A stretch of DNA of 64,000 bases from Marinobacter sp. HL-58 (lineage in GTDB: Bacteria > Pseudomonadota > Gammaproteobacteria > Pseudomonadales > Oleiphilaceae), in assembly GCF_001314605.1 (NCBI RefSeq), contig NZ_LIHP01000001.1:124001-188000 (forward strand). Reading direction: 5' to 3'. The notes beneath the pieces are model-generated. The model saw only the letters and a list, made by a program, of their open reading frames with translations. It did no database searches and had not been told where the DNA came from. Below are positions 50,854 through 61,004 of this stretch, piece by piece. How positions within the stretch are numbered: position 1 is the stretch's first letter; every line of letters starts with the position of its first letter. A program made the translations under genes and the position numbers.

Positions 50854-52056
50854 ATGCCGTCCCAGGCTGCCCCGCTCTATTATCCGAAATCCCTTCGTAA
50901 TGCCTTGTTGTTTTCCTTAATCGTGGCCGGTCTGGTCGCCTGCAGCAGCGAGGACAACGAAGCGTCCGGCGAAGGCGGGGGAGGCAGTGAAGGTGGGCAG
51001 CCAACCCCGGGGGTAACGGTAGCAACCGTAGAGACGCAGAATGTGGAAGTGCGTCAGGACTATGCGGGCCGGGCTCAGGGAGCCAGGGAGGTTGAAGTCC
51101 GGGCCAGGGTTCAGGGCATTCTGGAAGAACGGCTGTATCAGGAGGGTCAGCTTGTCGAGGAGGGCGAGTCGCTGTTCCGGATTGATCAGAAGCCCTCTGA
51201 GGCGATGGTGGGAAGTGCCCGGGCAGAGCAGCGGGTTGCCGAGGCGGACTTGCGTCAGGCGGAGCGGGAATGGAACCGGATTTCGTCACTGTACGAACGT
51301 AATGCGGTGAGTGAGCGGGATCGTGATACGGCCCAGTCGGACCTTGAGCTGGCAGAGGCCAATCTCGCGGTTGCCCAGGCGGCGGTTATCCAGAGCGAAC
51401 TGGACCTGGGCTATACCGATGTGCAAGCGCCGGTGTCTGGTGTCACCAGTCTCGAAGACCTGCCGGAAGGGAGCCTGGTCGAGGTGGGTACGCTGCTGAC
51501 CACCATCGTTCAACAGGACCCGATACACGTCCGCTTTGCCCTCCCCGAAGACGATGCCAGCATTCAGCGCACCGCCCGCCGGGCGATGACCGGCGATGAG
51601 GAAGGTCAGTCCATCAGCGCAATCCTGATCCGGGCCGATGGCAGCACCTACGACCAGGAGGGTGAAGTTGACTTTACCGCCAGCACGCTCGATTCGCGCA
51701 CAGGAAGTGTCTCTGCACGGGCGGTCTTTCCCAACGAGGAAAGCGACATTATCCCCGGTCAGTTTGTCCGGGTTCGGGTAACCCTGCAGGACCTGAAAGA
51801 TGTGGTCACTATTCCGGAGGACGTGGTCAGTGAGGGTGCCGAGGGCGCCCAGGTCTTTATTGTCGAGGACAACAAAGCCATTGCCCGCCAGGTGGAACTG
51901 GGCCCTGTGGTGGATGGTCGCCAGGTGATACTGGAGGGCCTGAGCGAGGGCGACAAACTGGTCGTGAACGGCCATGTATCGCTTCAGAATGGCGTTGACG
52001 TCGATGTCACCGATGATGAAGGCGCATCGGATTCCGGTGATGGGGAGTCCAACTGA
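50854..52056 (+). CDS. RND efflux periplasmic adaptor (MexA/AcrA type)
   Basis: A 400-residue membrane-fusion lipoprotein. The lipobox is LVAC (residues about 27-30), then an acidic Gly-rich linker, the first beta-barrel/lipoyl half ([21 protein letters not shown]), a coiled-coil hairpin from about 105 to 175 ([20 protein letters not shown]), and the second lipoyl half ([13 protein letters not shown]). Start at 50854 has AAGGAG upstream; the longer frame to 50800 crosses the operator. It overlaps the permease gene by one base. There is no outer-membrane factor gene nearby, so it would share a TolC-like protein coded elsewhere. Confidence 0.94.
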   Translation: MPSQAAPLYYPKSLRNALLFSLIVAGLVACSSEDNEASGEGGGGSEGGQPTPGVTVATVETQNVEVRQDYAGRAQGAREVEVRARVQGILEERLYQEGQLVEEGESLFRIDQKPSEAMVGSARAEQRVAEADLRQAEREWNRISSLYERNAVSERDRDTAQSDLELAEANLAVAQAAVIQSELDLGYTDVQAPVSGVTSLEDLPEGSLVEVGTLLTTIVQQDPIHVRFALPEDDASIQRTARRAMTGDEEGQSISAILIRADGSTYDQEGEVDFTASTLDSRTGSVSARAVFPNEESDIIPGQFVRVRVTLQDLKDVVTIPEDVVSEGAEGAQVFIVEDNKAIARQVELGPVVDGRQVILEGLSEGDKLVVNGHVSLQNGVDVDVTDDEGASDSGDGESN

Positions 52057-55000
52057 TGCTGCGCTTTTTTATAGACAGGCCGATTTTCGCGTCGGTGATT
52101 TCCATCATCATCACGCTGGCCGGTGCCATCGCGATCTTTGGTTTGCCGGTGGAGCAGTATCCGGATGTGGTGCCTCCACAGGTGCAGATTGAGGGCAGTT
52201 ATCCTGGCGCCAGTGCGGAGGTGATGGCTGACTCGGTACTGGCTCCGCTGGAGCAGGAAATCAATGGCGTAGAAAGCATGATTTACGTGGAGTCGAACAG
52301 TACCGACTCCGGCACCTTCCGCGTCACGGTCTCGTTTGATATTGGCACCGATCCTGACCAGGCCACCATCAATGTCAACAACCGGGTCCAGCAGGCCCAG
52401 GCCCAGCTACCCCAGCAGGTTCGAGATCAGGGCCTGACGGTGGAGGCAAGGTCGACCTCGATACTGCAGGTTCTGACGCTCTCCTCCTCCGATGGCTCCA
52501 TGAACGAAGTGGAGATCAGCAACTATGCCCTGCTGAACGTGCTGGATGAACTGGTGCGGTTACCGGGCATTGGCGATGCGTCCCTGTTCGGTGCCCAGGA
52601 CTATTCCATGCGGGTGTGGCTGCGGCCGGACAAGATGGCGCAGTACGAGCTCACGCCGTCGGACGTGCAGGCGGCCCTGGAAGGGCAGAACGCCCAGTTT
52701 GCGGCAGGCCGTATCGGCGCCCAGCCCGCTCCCGAAGGCCAGGCTTTCACTTACACCGTTACCACGCCGGGCCGTCTGACCACGCCGGAACAGTTCGAGG
52801 ATGTCATCCTGCGCAGTGACGAGCAGGGCGCGAGCCTGCGCCTGGGTGATGTGGCCCGGGTGGAACTGGGCTCGCAAAGCTACGATTTCAGTGCCAATTA
52901 CAACGGCCAGACCGCTGTGCCCATGGGCGTCTATCTGCAACCCGGCGCAAATGCTCTGGAAGCGGCCGAACAGGTCGAAAACGCGATGGAAGAAATAAGC
53001 GCGCGCTTCCCGGAAGGTCTGGAATACAAGATTCCCTACGATACCAGCCGTTTTATTGATATCTCCATTCAGGAAGTGATATCGACCTTCATTATCGCGG
53101 TGGTTCTGGTGGTGCTCATCACCTTCCTCTTCCTGCAGCACCTGAGGGCCACGCTGATACCGCTGGTGGCCATTCCGGTTTCGCTGATCGGTACCTTCGC
53201 CGGGATGCTGGCGTTCGGATTCTCCATCAATCTGCTGACACTGTTCGGGTTGATTCTGGCCATTGGCGTGGTGGTGGACAATGCCATAATCATCATGGAA
53301 AACGCCGAACGGCTGATGAAAGAAGAAGGTTTATCAGCCTACAACGCTGCCGTGACCACGGTGCAACAGGTGTCCGGGGCGGTGATTTCCTCAACCCTGG
53401 TGCTGGTGGCCGTATTCGCCCCTGTGGCCTTTCTCGGTGGCCTGTCGGGTGAGCTATACCGCCAGTTTGCGGTCACCATAGCGGTGTCCGTGGTGATTTC
53501 GGGTATTGTGGCGCTGACACTGACGCCAGCCATGTGCGCCTTGTTGCTGGGTAGTCAGAGTACAAAACAGCCGGCAGTCTTCCGCTGGTTTGATGCCGGT
53601 TTCGACAAGCTCACCAATGGCTTCGTACGTGTCGTGGACTGGTTGTTGCGTCACGCTCTGGTCGGGGTGCTGCTGTTCGCCGCGATGATAGGTGGCACAC
53701 TCTTCATGCTGAACTCCATGGCCTCGGGCCTGGTGCCCCAGGAAGATCAGGGGTTTGCCCTGGTTGCGACCTCTTTGCCACCGGTGTCGTCGCTGGACCG
53801 CACCGAAACCGTGCGGGATAAGTTCACCGAGGATCTGCTGGAAATGGAAGAGGTCAGCGATGTGGTGTCGTTTGCCGGTTTTGATATCCTTTCCAGCGCA
53901 TTGCGCTCCAACACCGGGGTGAGCTTTGTCACGCTGGAAGACTGGTCAGAGCGTACAGGCGAGGGGCAGGACGCAGCCAGTGTCGCAGGCAAGATCATGG
54001 AGCTGGGTGCTGGCGTCAAGGAGGCTGATATCGTCGCCTTTACACCGCCACCGATCCAGGGGCTGTCTACCACGGGCGGTGTCGAAGGGTATATCCAGGC
54101 CCGTGGCGGCAAGTCGCCGGACGAGATCAAGGCAATGGCGGACAAGCTGACCGCCGAGGCCAACGAGCGACCCGAACTGCAGAATGTCCGCGTTACCCTG
54201 AATACCGGGGTGCCGCGCTATGAGGCCGATGTGGACCGGCAGAAGGCGGAGGCCTCGGGTGTTCCCATTGACCAGATTTTCTCCACCATGCAGAGCACCT
54301 TCGGCGCCCTGTACGTAAACGATTTCACCCTTGAAGGTCGTAACTGGCAGGTCAATCTCCAGTCGGAAGGCGAGTTCCGCAGCCATCCGGACGATCTGCG
54401 GAAGGTCTTTGTGCGTTCTGAATACAACGAGATGATCCCGTTATCGTCGCTGGTCAAGCTGGAGCGCAGCAGTGGCCCGGATATTCTCAACCGCTTCAAC
54501 GTTTATCCGGCGGCGAAGCTGCTGGCGGATCCTGCTCCAGGTTACACAACGGGCGATGCGCTGCGGGTGCTTGAAGAGGTTGGCGCTGAAACGCTGGATC
54601 GGGACAGTCTGCTGGGCTGGATCGGTGAGGCCTATCAGTTGAACACCGCAGGCGGAACCGGTGGCGTTGCGTTTGGCCTCGGCCTGCTGCTGGTTTTGTT
54701 GATCCTGGCAGCCCAGTACGAGCGGCTGGGGCTGCCCATTGCCGTTGCCACGGCGGTGCCGTTCGGGGTGTTCGGTGCGGCCGGCGCTTCGCTGTTGCGG
54801 GGTTTCCCGAACGACATCTACTTCCAGGTGGGTCTGCTGGTACTGATTGGGCTGGCGGCAAAGAACGCTATCCTGATTGTGGAGTTTGCCGCCCAGAACC
54901 GGCGTACCGGTATGTCCGCCATTGATGCGGCCAGCGCTGCAGCCCGCCAGCGCTTCCGTGCGATCATGATGACCGCGCTGACGTTTATTGTCGGCTCCCT

Positions 55001-55193
55001 GCCGCTGGCCTTCAGTTCCGGCGCCGGTGCGGCCAGCCGACAGGAGATTGGAACCGTGGTCGTCGGTGGCATGGTGGTAGCCAGTACGCTGGCGCTGGTT
55101 TTCGTGCCTCTGTTCTACCGGCTGATTGAAGACCTTGGCGATTGGAGCAGGAGAAAAAGGAAAGAGAACCACGCGAGAAAATCAACGGCCTGA
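52056..55193 (+). CDS. RND efflux permease (AcrB/MexB/TtgB type)
   Basis: A 1045-residue inner-membrane proton antiporter of the HAE-1 group. Typical N-terminal [20 protein letters not shown], two large periplasmic loops, and the transmembrane signature [17 protein letters not shown] are clear, as is [16 protein letters not shown] with the conserved Lys of TM10. Oddly, TM4 reads [18 protein letters not shown]: the second of the two proton-relay Asp residues (D408 in AcrB) is Asn here. The product is the pump for the preceding adaptor; their genes overlap by one base. Confidence 0.93.
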   Translation: MLRFFIDRPIFASVISIIITLAGAIAIFGLPVEQYPDVVPPQVQIEGSYPGASAEVMADSVLAPLEQEINGVESMIYVESNSTDSGTFRVTVSFDIGTDPDQATINVNNRVQQAQAQLPQQVRDQGLTVEARSTSILQVLTLSSSDGSMNEVEISNYALLNVLDELVRLPGIGDASLFGAQDYSMRVWLRPDKMAQYELTPSDVQAALEGQNAQFAAGRIGAQPAPEGQAFTYTVTTPGRLTTPEQFEDVILRSDEQGASLRLGDVARVELGSQSYDFSANYNGQTAVPMGVYLQPGANALEAAEQVENAMEEISARFPEGLEYKIPYDTSRFIDISIQEVISTFIIAVVLVVLITFLFLQHLRATLIPLVAIPVSLIGTFAGMLAFGFSINLLTLFGLILAIGVVVDNAIIIMENAERLMKEEGLSAYNAAVTTVQQVSGAVISSTLVLVAVFAPVAFLGGLSGELYRQFAVTIAVSVVISGIVALTLTPAMCALLLGSQSTKQPAVFRWFDAGFDKLTNGFVRVVDWLLRHALVGVLLFAAMIGGTLFMLNSMASGLVPQEDQGFALVATSLPPVSSLDRTETVRDKFTEDLLEMEEVSDVVSFAGFDILSSALRSNTGVSFVTLEDWSERTGEGQDAASVAGKIMELGAGVKEADIVAFTPPPIQGLSTTGGVEGYIQARGGKSPDEIKAMADKLTAEANERPELQNVRVTLNTGVPRYEADVDRQKAEASGVPIDQIFSTMQSTFGALYVNDFTLEGRNWQVNLQSEGEFRSHPDDLRKVFVRSEYNEMIPLSSLVKLERSSGPDILNRFNVYPAAKLLADPAPGYTTGDALRVLEEVGAETLDRDSLLGWIGEAYQLNTAGGTGGVAFGLGLLLVLLILAAQYERLGLPIAVATAVPFGVFGAAGASLLRGFPNDIYFQVGLLVLIGLAAKNAILIVEFAAQNRRTGMSAIDAASAAARQRFRAIMMTALTFIVGSLPLAFSSGAGAASRQEIGTVVVGGMVVASTLALVFVPLFYRLIEDLGDWSRRKRKENHARKSTA

Positions 55194-55233
55194 CATTCAT
55201 CCGGTAGTTGCTTTGCTATCGTATAGCAGACAA

Positions 55234-55255
55234 TGCGGGTGAATAATCACCCGCA
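55234..55255 (+). terminator. Hairpin after the RND operon
   Basis: TGCGGGTG and CACCCGCA form a perfect 8-bp stem with an AATAAT loop, 40 bases after the permease stop. Just before it, TGCTAT and ATAGCA (55214-55228) form another hairpin. No T tract, so it may be a partial terminator or an operator. Confidence 0.5.
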
Positions 55256-55273
55256 AGCTATACAGGAGCCGGT

Positions 55274-56398
55274 GTGCCGGATACTTCTTCTCCAATCAGT
55301 TGGTGGCGTTCATCGCCATACGTCGTACCCGTTGAGGGGCGGGTAGACGCGATTGATCTGGCCCGGGGCTTCGCCGTAACGCTGATGATTCTCAGCCACG
55401 GCGTCAAAGGCTTGCTGGACTTCGAACAGATTCCGGACTGGGGCATGGTGCCCATTCATGCCCTCACCAAGTTTTCTTCGTCGCTGTTCATCATGGTCTT
55501 CGGAATCGCTCTTGCGGTGGCATTCCTGCCCCATGTCGGCACTGACAGTTGGCCGAAAAAACGACTGAAACTGCTATTGGCCGGGGTCAGTATCTTCTTC
55601 TGGTACAAGGTGCTGACAATTGTCGAGATGTTCCATCTTGCTGAACCGGAACAGATCATCGATGCGCTGTTGTATCAGACCTTCCCGTCGTTCGTGGAAA
55701 TCCTCGGGTTCTACGCCATTGCACTGATCTGGGTGCCATTCTTCCTGTCCCTGTGGGTTCGCATGCCCCTGTGGCTGCGGCTGGCAAGCCCGGTATTGAT
55801 GGTCCTGCTGGCAGAAGTGCTGGCGGCCCGTTTCGGGTTCTGGGGCAGCGCCTCGCTAAGGGCCATCCTGGTAGAGCATGATGAACTCTACACCTGGGGG
55901 CAGCTTGCTCGCGGGCCGCTGATCCTGCTGGGGTTGCTGCTTGGCGAGCTGATCCTGTACTGCCAACCGAATGTGAAACGCCGGATGTCGCTGTCGGGTG
56001 CTTTGCTGGCGGTGTCAGTGGTGTTGTTTGGCGGTTTTCTGTGGCTGGGATGGCCGGATATTCATCAAACACTCAATGCGATTGCCATGAACGACGGCAA
56101 ACATCCACCTGAACTGACGTTCATGGTGTTCAGCATGGCCGGCGCGTTGGCGATACTGGCCATAGCACTGGCCGGCGGGCGCCGGCTGGCGCGGGTTCTG
56201 AAGCCTGTCACCATTATCGGAAGCGATGCCAGGGCAGCGTTCATCTTTCACATATCCGTCATCTTTGTGGTCTTCCGTTACCTGCTGGGTTACTGGCAGA
56301 GTGTCTCCTACGATTACGCCCTGACACTGACTATCGGACTTATCATTGGTACTGCTCTATGGATCAAGCTAACGGCGTGGATGCGTTCCGTTCAGTAA
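55274..56398 (+). CDS. Multi-pass membrane protein, acyltransferase-like (DUF1624/HGSNAT type)
   Basis: A 374-residue protein with about ten hydrophobic segments. VDAIDLARGFAVTLMILSHG, with the conserved Arg and His, is the first segment of the DUF1624/heparan-alpha-glucosaminide N-acetyltransferase-like and OpgC-like acyltransferase group. Further segments include FSSSLFIMVFGIALAVAFLP and VTIIGSDARAAFIFHISVIF. It may acylate a periplasmic or surface glycan, but the substrate is unknown. The start is a GTG at 55274 preceded by AGGAG. Its last 40 bases overlap the start of the beta-lactamase-like gene. Confidence 0.7.
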   Translation: MPDTSSPISWWRSSPYVVPVEGRVDAIDLARGFAVTLMILSHGVKGLLDFEQIPDWGMVPIHALTKFSSSLFIMVFGIALAVAFLPHVGTDSWPKKRLKLLLAGVSIFFWYKVLTIVEMFHLAEPEQIIDALLYQTFPSFVEILGFYAIALIWVPFFLSLWVRMPLWLRLASPVLMVLLAEVLAARFGFWGSASLRAILVEHDELYTWGQLARGPLILLGLLLGELILYCQPNVKRRMSLSGALLAVSVVLFGGFLWLGWPDIHQTLNAIAMNDGKHPPELTFMVFSMAGALAILAIALAGGRRLARVLKPVTIIGSDARAAFIFHISVIFVVFRYLLGYWQSVSYDYALTLTIGLIIGTALWIKLTAWMRSVQ

Positions 56399-57435
56399 CC
56401 GGCATCACGCGCTATCTTCTGGCATTCGCAGCACTGATGACGCTGGCCACCGGGCCTGTGTCGGCTGGCTGGGAAGAGGATCTGGAGAAGAAGCTGGCGG
56501 GTATTGACGACCGTTACCCGGGTGAGCTGGGAGTGTATGTCCACAACCTTGAGGATGGCAAGACCGCTGACCTGAGGGCCGGGGAAACCTGGTACCTTGC
56601 GTCTACCATCAAGGTACCGGTGGCGATGGCCGTCATGGAAGCGGTGGACAGTGGCGAGCTGACCCTGGATACCGACGTAGAGTTGAAAGCGGCGGATTTT
56701 GTTGATGGTGCCGGGGAAACCAACTGGAAGTCTCCGGGTGACCGGGTCTCGGTGCGTTACCTGTTTGAGCAGATGCTGACCCATAGTGACAACACGGCCA
56801 CCGATGTGCTGATTCGGCTGGTCGGAATGGATGCGGTAAACCAGCTTGTGCGCAGGTACACCGACGGTGGCATTGGCGAGGTGACCACGCTGGCGGATGT
56901 GCGTCGCTATGCCTACAGTCGCTTTCATGAGCAGGCGATGACATTATCCAGCGATGACATGTTTACCATCAAGAAAGCGGGGACAGGTAATGACCGGGTG
57001 CAGGCCCTGGCAGAAGTGCTGGATCTGGATACCGGCGAATTCCTGGTGCCGGATCTGGACGCAGCGTTTGATGGCTATTATGAATCGGGGCTGAACTCCG
57101 GTCGTCTCGACGAGTTCAGTCTTTTGTTCGAGGCGCTGGCAGAGCAGGACGGCCTGAGCGACGACAGCAGTGCCTATCTGCTGTCTACCCTGGAGAACAT
57201 CAAGACCGGGGATAACCGCATCAAGGCGGGGTTACCGGACCATGTCACTTTCATCCATAAAACCGGCACCCAGTATCGCAGGGCCTGTAATATAGGGTTG
57301 GTCCAGATGGACGACCACCCGGGCGTGATTATCGCTGCCTGCGGTCGTGGAACACAGGACCTGAATGCGTCGGAACTGGCGTTCCGCCGGGTCGGCGAGG
57401 CGGTATCCGAAACGGGTGTGTTTGAGGAGCGTTAA
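56359..57435 (+). CDS. Class A beta-lactamase-like serine hydrolase
   Basis: A 358-residue exported serine hydrolase. The signal peptide lies at about 18-36 (YLLAFAALMTLATGPVSA), and the class A active-site motifs are all present: S-x-x-K in LASTIKVPVAMAV, S-D-N in THSDNTATDVLI and K-T-G in FIHKTGTQYRRA. A Glu in the omega loop is not obvious, and the protein is longer than classical enzymes because of an insert before KTG, so it may be a DD-peptidase or esterase relative rather than a true beta-lactamase. It overlaps the preceding gene by 40 bases in the same strand and is probably co-transcribed with it. Confidence 0.83.
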   Translation: MDQANGVDAFRSVTGITRYLLAFAALMTLATGPVSAGWEEDLEKKLAGIDDRYPGELGVYVHNLEDGKTADLRAGETWYLASTIKVPVAMAVMEAVDSGELTLDTDVELKAADFVDGAGETNWKSPGDRVSVRYLFEQMLTHSDNTATDVLIRLVGMDAVNQLVRRYTDGGIGEVTTLADVRRYAYSRFHEQAMTLSSDDMFTIKKAGTGNDRVQALAEVLDLDTGEFLVPDLDAAFDGYYESGLNSGRLDEFSLLFEALAEQDGLSDDSSAYLLSTLENIKTGDNRIKAGLPDHVTFIHKTGTQYRRACNIGLVQMDDHPGVIIAACGRGTQDLNASELAFRRVGEAVSETGVFEER

Positions 57436-57464
57436 GCCCGGCAAGCCGTTGCGGTTGCCGGGCT
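57435..57464. terminator. Bidirectional hairpin between convergent genes
   Basis: AGCCCGGCAA and TTGCCGGGCT form a perfect 10-bp stem with a 10-base loop. It begins at the last base of the beta-lactamase-like gene and lies 15 bases from the convergent lipoprotein gene. No T tract. Confidence 0.6.
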
Positions 57465-57478
57465 CCAGGTGAGCCAGC

Positions 57479-59452
57479 TTACTGGTCGACTTCTACCAGA
57501 ATAGCCATGCCGATACGGTCGGATTCGTTATCGCTGTTGGAAACGTACCGATTGGTGAAGATACCGATACTGGCGTCTTCGTTGAAGAATCCATCCAGTC
57601 TGGAGGCGCCCCCCTCGTAGTTGAAGCTGACGGTGGCGGCGCCAGTGGCGTCCACACTGACGGTGACATCGTCATAGGGGTCGGCATAGGAATTACGGCT
57701 CACCTGCTCGGTGAAACTGTTGCGCTGCACCCGTACCACGCCGCCCTCGAAGTTGGCCTCGGTTTCGGAGGTCATGTTCAGGAACGAGTTGAACCTCAGC
57801 GAGCCGAGGCGAATCGCTTCTGTGGTATCGCCGCCCAGGTCCAGGCGCGTATACCCGCTGAGCAGGCGGTAACGCTTGTCGGCGATGGAGAGTTGGCCAT
57901 CCGGCAGCCGGACCATCAGGGTTCTGTCCAGCCTCGAGGTAACTGGATCGTTATCGACCTCCTCCGCTGCTATCACGGAGATGAAGTCGAGCGAGTCGTT
58001 GATAAAACCGTCGGCTGGGCCGCCAATTTCGACAATATCGCCGTCTCCACTGATGGTGTAGTCCAGGCCCGTCTCAGCAGTACCGGTGGTCTCGCTGTAG
58101 GTCGCGAGTCCGCCCGGATCAAGCCGAAGTTCTTGTCTTGCCCCAGCGCTGGCAGCCAGCGTGCCGTCGGTACTGAAGCTCACAACGTTTTGCTCGGCTT
58201 CCAGCAGGATATCACCGCCTTGGGTTTGTTGGCTGGCCAGGTAGACCCGGCCAAAGTCGCCATCCAGGTCAATGTCGCTGCTCCCCTCCGGGGTGGCGGC
58301 GAAAATTTCCAGGGACTGGAAGAGCTCATCACCGAGCTTGTTCTCCGGGTCCAGGTCACCCTCGGCCGTCAGGCCATAGCGAATCACGGTTTCGCTGGGC
58401 GACAGCACAAACAGTCTGTGGTTTAACGCTTTCTGGAGACGGTAGGTGAAAGCGGGCGAGCGGAAGCCTTCGGTATCGCCCAGTTCTTCACTGAAATCGC
58501 TTTCAACGCTGAGGATATCGTCACTTGAGAAAATGCCCGGGAACTGGTCTTGCTCGTTATCAACCTCGCTACGCGCCTCGAGAAAGGTATTGGCCAGATC
58601 TGGTCCGGTCAGCAGTACGTCCGTGCCCTCTTCGCGCGAGCGATTGAAGGTGACATTGCCGCCATCACCGGCGGTGAACTCAAAGTCGCCTCCGAACACG
58701 CCCGCCTCCCAGGTACCGCTGCTGTTATTGTCGGAATCATGCAGGCCGAACACCATGCCGGAGGTGCGGTAATTGCCCGCAATAGTGCTGGCATCCCCTG
58801 TTTCGGTGGTGGCCAGGGCAATCTGTGCCTCAAGGTCCTCCCCGACAACACTGTCGAGTTCTGCCAGCATCTCTGCAAGCTGGAAGTCCGCTGAAGCGGT
58901 CAGGTCGAACTCTTCGACGCGGTCGCGGATCCGTACCACATCGTTGACCTCAAGCGACTCCAGAGACGTGTCGCTGTCGACAAACTTCTGCAGAATGAAC
59001 TCCGAGGCCGGGTCGATATCCACGGCCTGCTCCACAACTTGCGAGCGCATTTGTGTATCGGCCGAGCCGGTGATGCGTGCCACCAGGTTGCCCGCCAGGT
59101 TAACGCCTTCGGGCAGTGTGAGGGTGTAGCTTCCGTCCACCGCGGTCCGGCCTGTGGCCAGTATCTCGCCGATCTGATTGCCATCGTCATCCACCCGGAT
59201 AAGCTCGACGTCTGCGCCTTCAACCGGTTGCAGGCCGCTGATTGCGGCAGCCACGGGAGACACCAGGAAGCTGGACGCAATTTCGAACAGGCTCGGCTCG
59301 CGGAAGCTTGCAACCTGGCCGCCGGGGGAACTGACGGTTCCGCCGACTTCCGTGCCGTCGTCGGAGCCGCTGGAAGATGAGTTGCCGCAGCCGGTCAGAA
59401 CCACGCTGGCCGCAACTGCCGAGGCTAGTGATAGTTTTTTTATAGACATCAT
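57479..59452 (-). CDS. Large surface or periplasmic lipoprotein of unknown function
   Basis: A 657-residue lipoprotein. The start at 59452 gives a signal peptide with lipobox VVLTGCGNSSSSG; the frame extends further upstream to 59563 without support. After a Ser/Gly/Asp-rich linker, residues about 60-125 include VELIRVDDDGNQIGEILATG and VDGSYTLTLPEGVNLAGNLV, a carboxypeptidase-regulatory/prealbumin-like fold as found in surface proteins. The remaining 500 residues are Asp/Glu-rich and beta-strand-like without a recognised family (EEGTDVLLTGPDLANTFLEA, IGEILATG). It lies convergent to the beta-lactamase-like gene and divergent from the EgtB-like gene. Confidence 0.6.
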   Translation of the reverse strand: MMSIKKLSLASAVAASVVLTGCGNSSSSGSDDGTEVGGTVSSPGGQVASFREPSLFEIASSFLVSPVAAAISGLQPVEGADVELIRVDDDGNQIGEILATGRTAVDGSYTLTLPEGVNLAGNLVARITGSADTQMRSQVVEQAVDIDPASEFILQKFVDSDTSLESLEVNDVVRIRDRVEEFDLTASADFQLAEMLAELDSVVGEDLEAQIALATTETGDASTIAGNYRTSGMVFGLHDSDNNSSGTWEAGVFGGDFEFTAGDGGNVTFNRSREEGTDVLLTGPDLANTFLEARSEVDNEQDQFPGIFSSDDILSVESDFSEELGDTEGFRSPAFTYRLQKALNHRLFVLSPSETVIRYGLTAEGDLDPENKLGDELFQSLEIFAATPEGSSDIDLDGDFGRVYLASQQTQGGDILLEAEQNVVSFSTDGTLAASAGARQELRLDPGGLATYSETTGTAETGLDYTISGDGDIVEIGGPADGFINDSLDFISVIAAEEVDNDPVTSRLDRTLMVRLPDGQLSIADKRYRLLSGYTRLDLGGDTTEAIRLGSLRFNSFLNMTSETEANFEGGVVRVQRNSFTEQVSRNSYADPYDDVTVSVDATGAATVSFNYEGGASRLDGFFNEDASIGIFTNRYVSNSDNESDRIGMAILVEVDQ

Positions 59453-59621
59453 CGGGGAAACCCCTCCACTTATTATGTTGTTCTGCACTGGAACTATGGC
59501 AAGTAAAGGTAACGCCCGAATCCCCTGAATAGGGTATATAACCAAAAAACCGCAATAGCACACCCATCCAGCCTGTGGTTTGTTATCGTATCAGTAGAGT
59601 GTTCGAAAACACGTAGTACCC

Positions 59622-60974
59622 TTGGAGAGCCCTAGCGTGGACAAGACAACCCTGTTGGCCGAGCTGGAAACCGCCCGGCAGAGAACCCGGGCGCTGATAA
59701 CGTCGTTGCCGGAGGAGAAACTGGACGTACCCTACCATCCCGGCGTTAACCCGCCGCTGTGGGAGATGGGGCACGCCGCATTTTTCTATGAGGTGTTCGT
59801 GTTTAACCTGCTGGACGGAACGCCCAGCTACAATCCGGCCATGGATGACCTCTGGGATTCTTTCCATGTCGATCACAGGGACCGCTGGTGTCGTGACCTG
59901 TTTCCCGGGCGCGAGGAAACCCTGGCCTATTTTGACACCATCTATGAACGCATGGCGGAGCGCATCCGTAACAAGCCACTCACCGACCAGGCCCTGTACC
60001 TGTATCGCTATGCCATTTTCCACCAGAACATGCACATTGAGTCCCTGATCTGGTGTCGCCAGACGGTGGGCTATCCGCCAGCGCCGGATTATACCGACGA
60101 ACGCCTGGCCCCGGGTGACCAGGTCGACGGTGATGCGGTGATCCCGGCCGGTCGATGGCGAATCGGTATGCCCGGTGAGTCTGACGATTACGCGACGACT
60201 GATTTTGCCTTCGATAATGAAAAGCCGGGGTTTGAGGTGGACATGGAGTCATTTGCTATTTCCCGGGTGCCGGTCACCAATCTCGATTTCATGGCGTTCG
60301 TGGAAGATGGCGGCTACCAGCGCCCCAAGCTGTGGTCCTTCGGCGGCCGTAAATGGCTGCAGACAGAGACGGATGTCTCACTGGTGCATGGCTCCCGTGA
60401 GCCGGTCCTGCGCGTTCCGAAACATCCCCTTTACTGGCGCTGGCACGATGACCAGTGGCAGGAGCGGTTTTTCGACCAGTGGCTGCCTCTGAACCCGCAG
60501 GCCCCGGTCTGTCACATCACCTATTGGGAAGCGGAAGCCTGGTGCAACTGGGCCGGCCGACGACTGCCGACAGAGTACGAATGGGAAGTGGCGGCCCTGG
60601 GTAACCAGGCTGGTGATAACTTCCGGCGCTTTCCGTGGGGAAATGAGTCGGTTGGCCCCGAGCATGCAGATATGGGTGGCCGGACCATGGCCCGGCACCC
60701 GGTGAGTGATTTCCCTGGGGGAGACAGCCCCTTCGGATGTCGGCAGATGATCGGTGGTGTCTGGGAGTGGACCAGCAGCCAGTTTTTCCCCTATGACGGC
60801 TTCCGGATGGATATGTACCCGTTCATGTCGACGCTGCAGTTCGGGGATCACAAGGTTACCCGGGGCGGCAGCTGCGCCACCTCACCAAATCTGATCCGTG
60901 GAACCTACCGCCAGGCCTACCTGGCCCAGAGAAATGATGTCTACACCGGGTTCCGCACCTGTGCGCTCCCGTAA
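59622..60974 (+). CDS. EgtB/SenA-like nonheme-iron sulfoxide (or selenoxide) synthase
   Basis: A 450-residue two-domain enzyme. The N-terminal DinB-like domain provides iron ligands: His in EMGHAAFFYEVF and the pair in FHQNMHIESLIW (H-x-x-x-H-x-E), as in EgtB. The C-terminal domain is SUMF1/FGE-like: PVTNLDFMAFVEDGGYQ, RLPTEYEWEVAALGN, GGVWEWTSSQFFPY, TRGGSCATSPNLIRGTYR. EgtB joins a Cys-containing thiol to trimethylhistidine in ergothioneine synthesis; a SenA-type selenium variant or an ovothiol-type histidine substrate cannot be excluded. There is no EgtD or SenB gene nearby, but a histidine-thiol methyltransferase follows 30 bases downstream. The start may be the GTG at 59637, reading MDKTTLLAELE. 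Confidence 0.82.
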   Translation: MESPSVDKTTLLAELETARQRTRALITSLPEEKLDVPYHPGVNPPLWEMGHAAFFYEVFVFNLLDGTPSYNPAMDDLWDSFHVDHRDRWCRDLFPGREETLAYFDTIYERMAERIRNKPLTDQALYLYRYAIFHQNMHIESLIWCRQTVGYPPAPDYTDERLAPGDQVDGDAVIPAGRWRIGMPGESDDYATTDFAFDNEKPGFEVDMESFAISRVPVTNLDFMAFVEDGGYQRPKLWSFGGRKWLQTETDVSLVHGSREPVLRVPKHPLYWRWHDDQWQERFFDQWLPLNPQAPVCHITYWEAEAWCNWAGRRLPTEYEWEVAALGNQAGDNFRRFPWGNESVGPEHADMGGRTMARHPVSDFPGGDSPFGCRQMIGGVWEWTSSQFFPYDGFRMDMYPFMSTLQFGDHKVTRGGSCATSPNLIRGTYRQAYLAQRNDVYTGFRTCALP

Positions 60975-61004
60975 ACGTGACCGGATAACCGCTGAGGATC
61001 AGCC

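Noticed and set aside
50480-51289. Long minus-strand frame of 269 codons over the TetR-RND intergenic region
   Set aside because: It crosses the operator and the start of the adaptor gene and has a proline-rich translation typical of antisense GC-rich DNA.
59622-60974. Genuine OvoA N-terminal half
   Set aside because: The sequence follows the EgtB iron-ligand and FGE-domain pattern rather than that of the OvoA sulfoxide synthase, as far as I can recall it.
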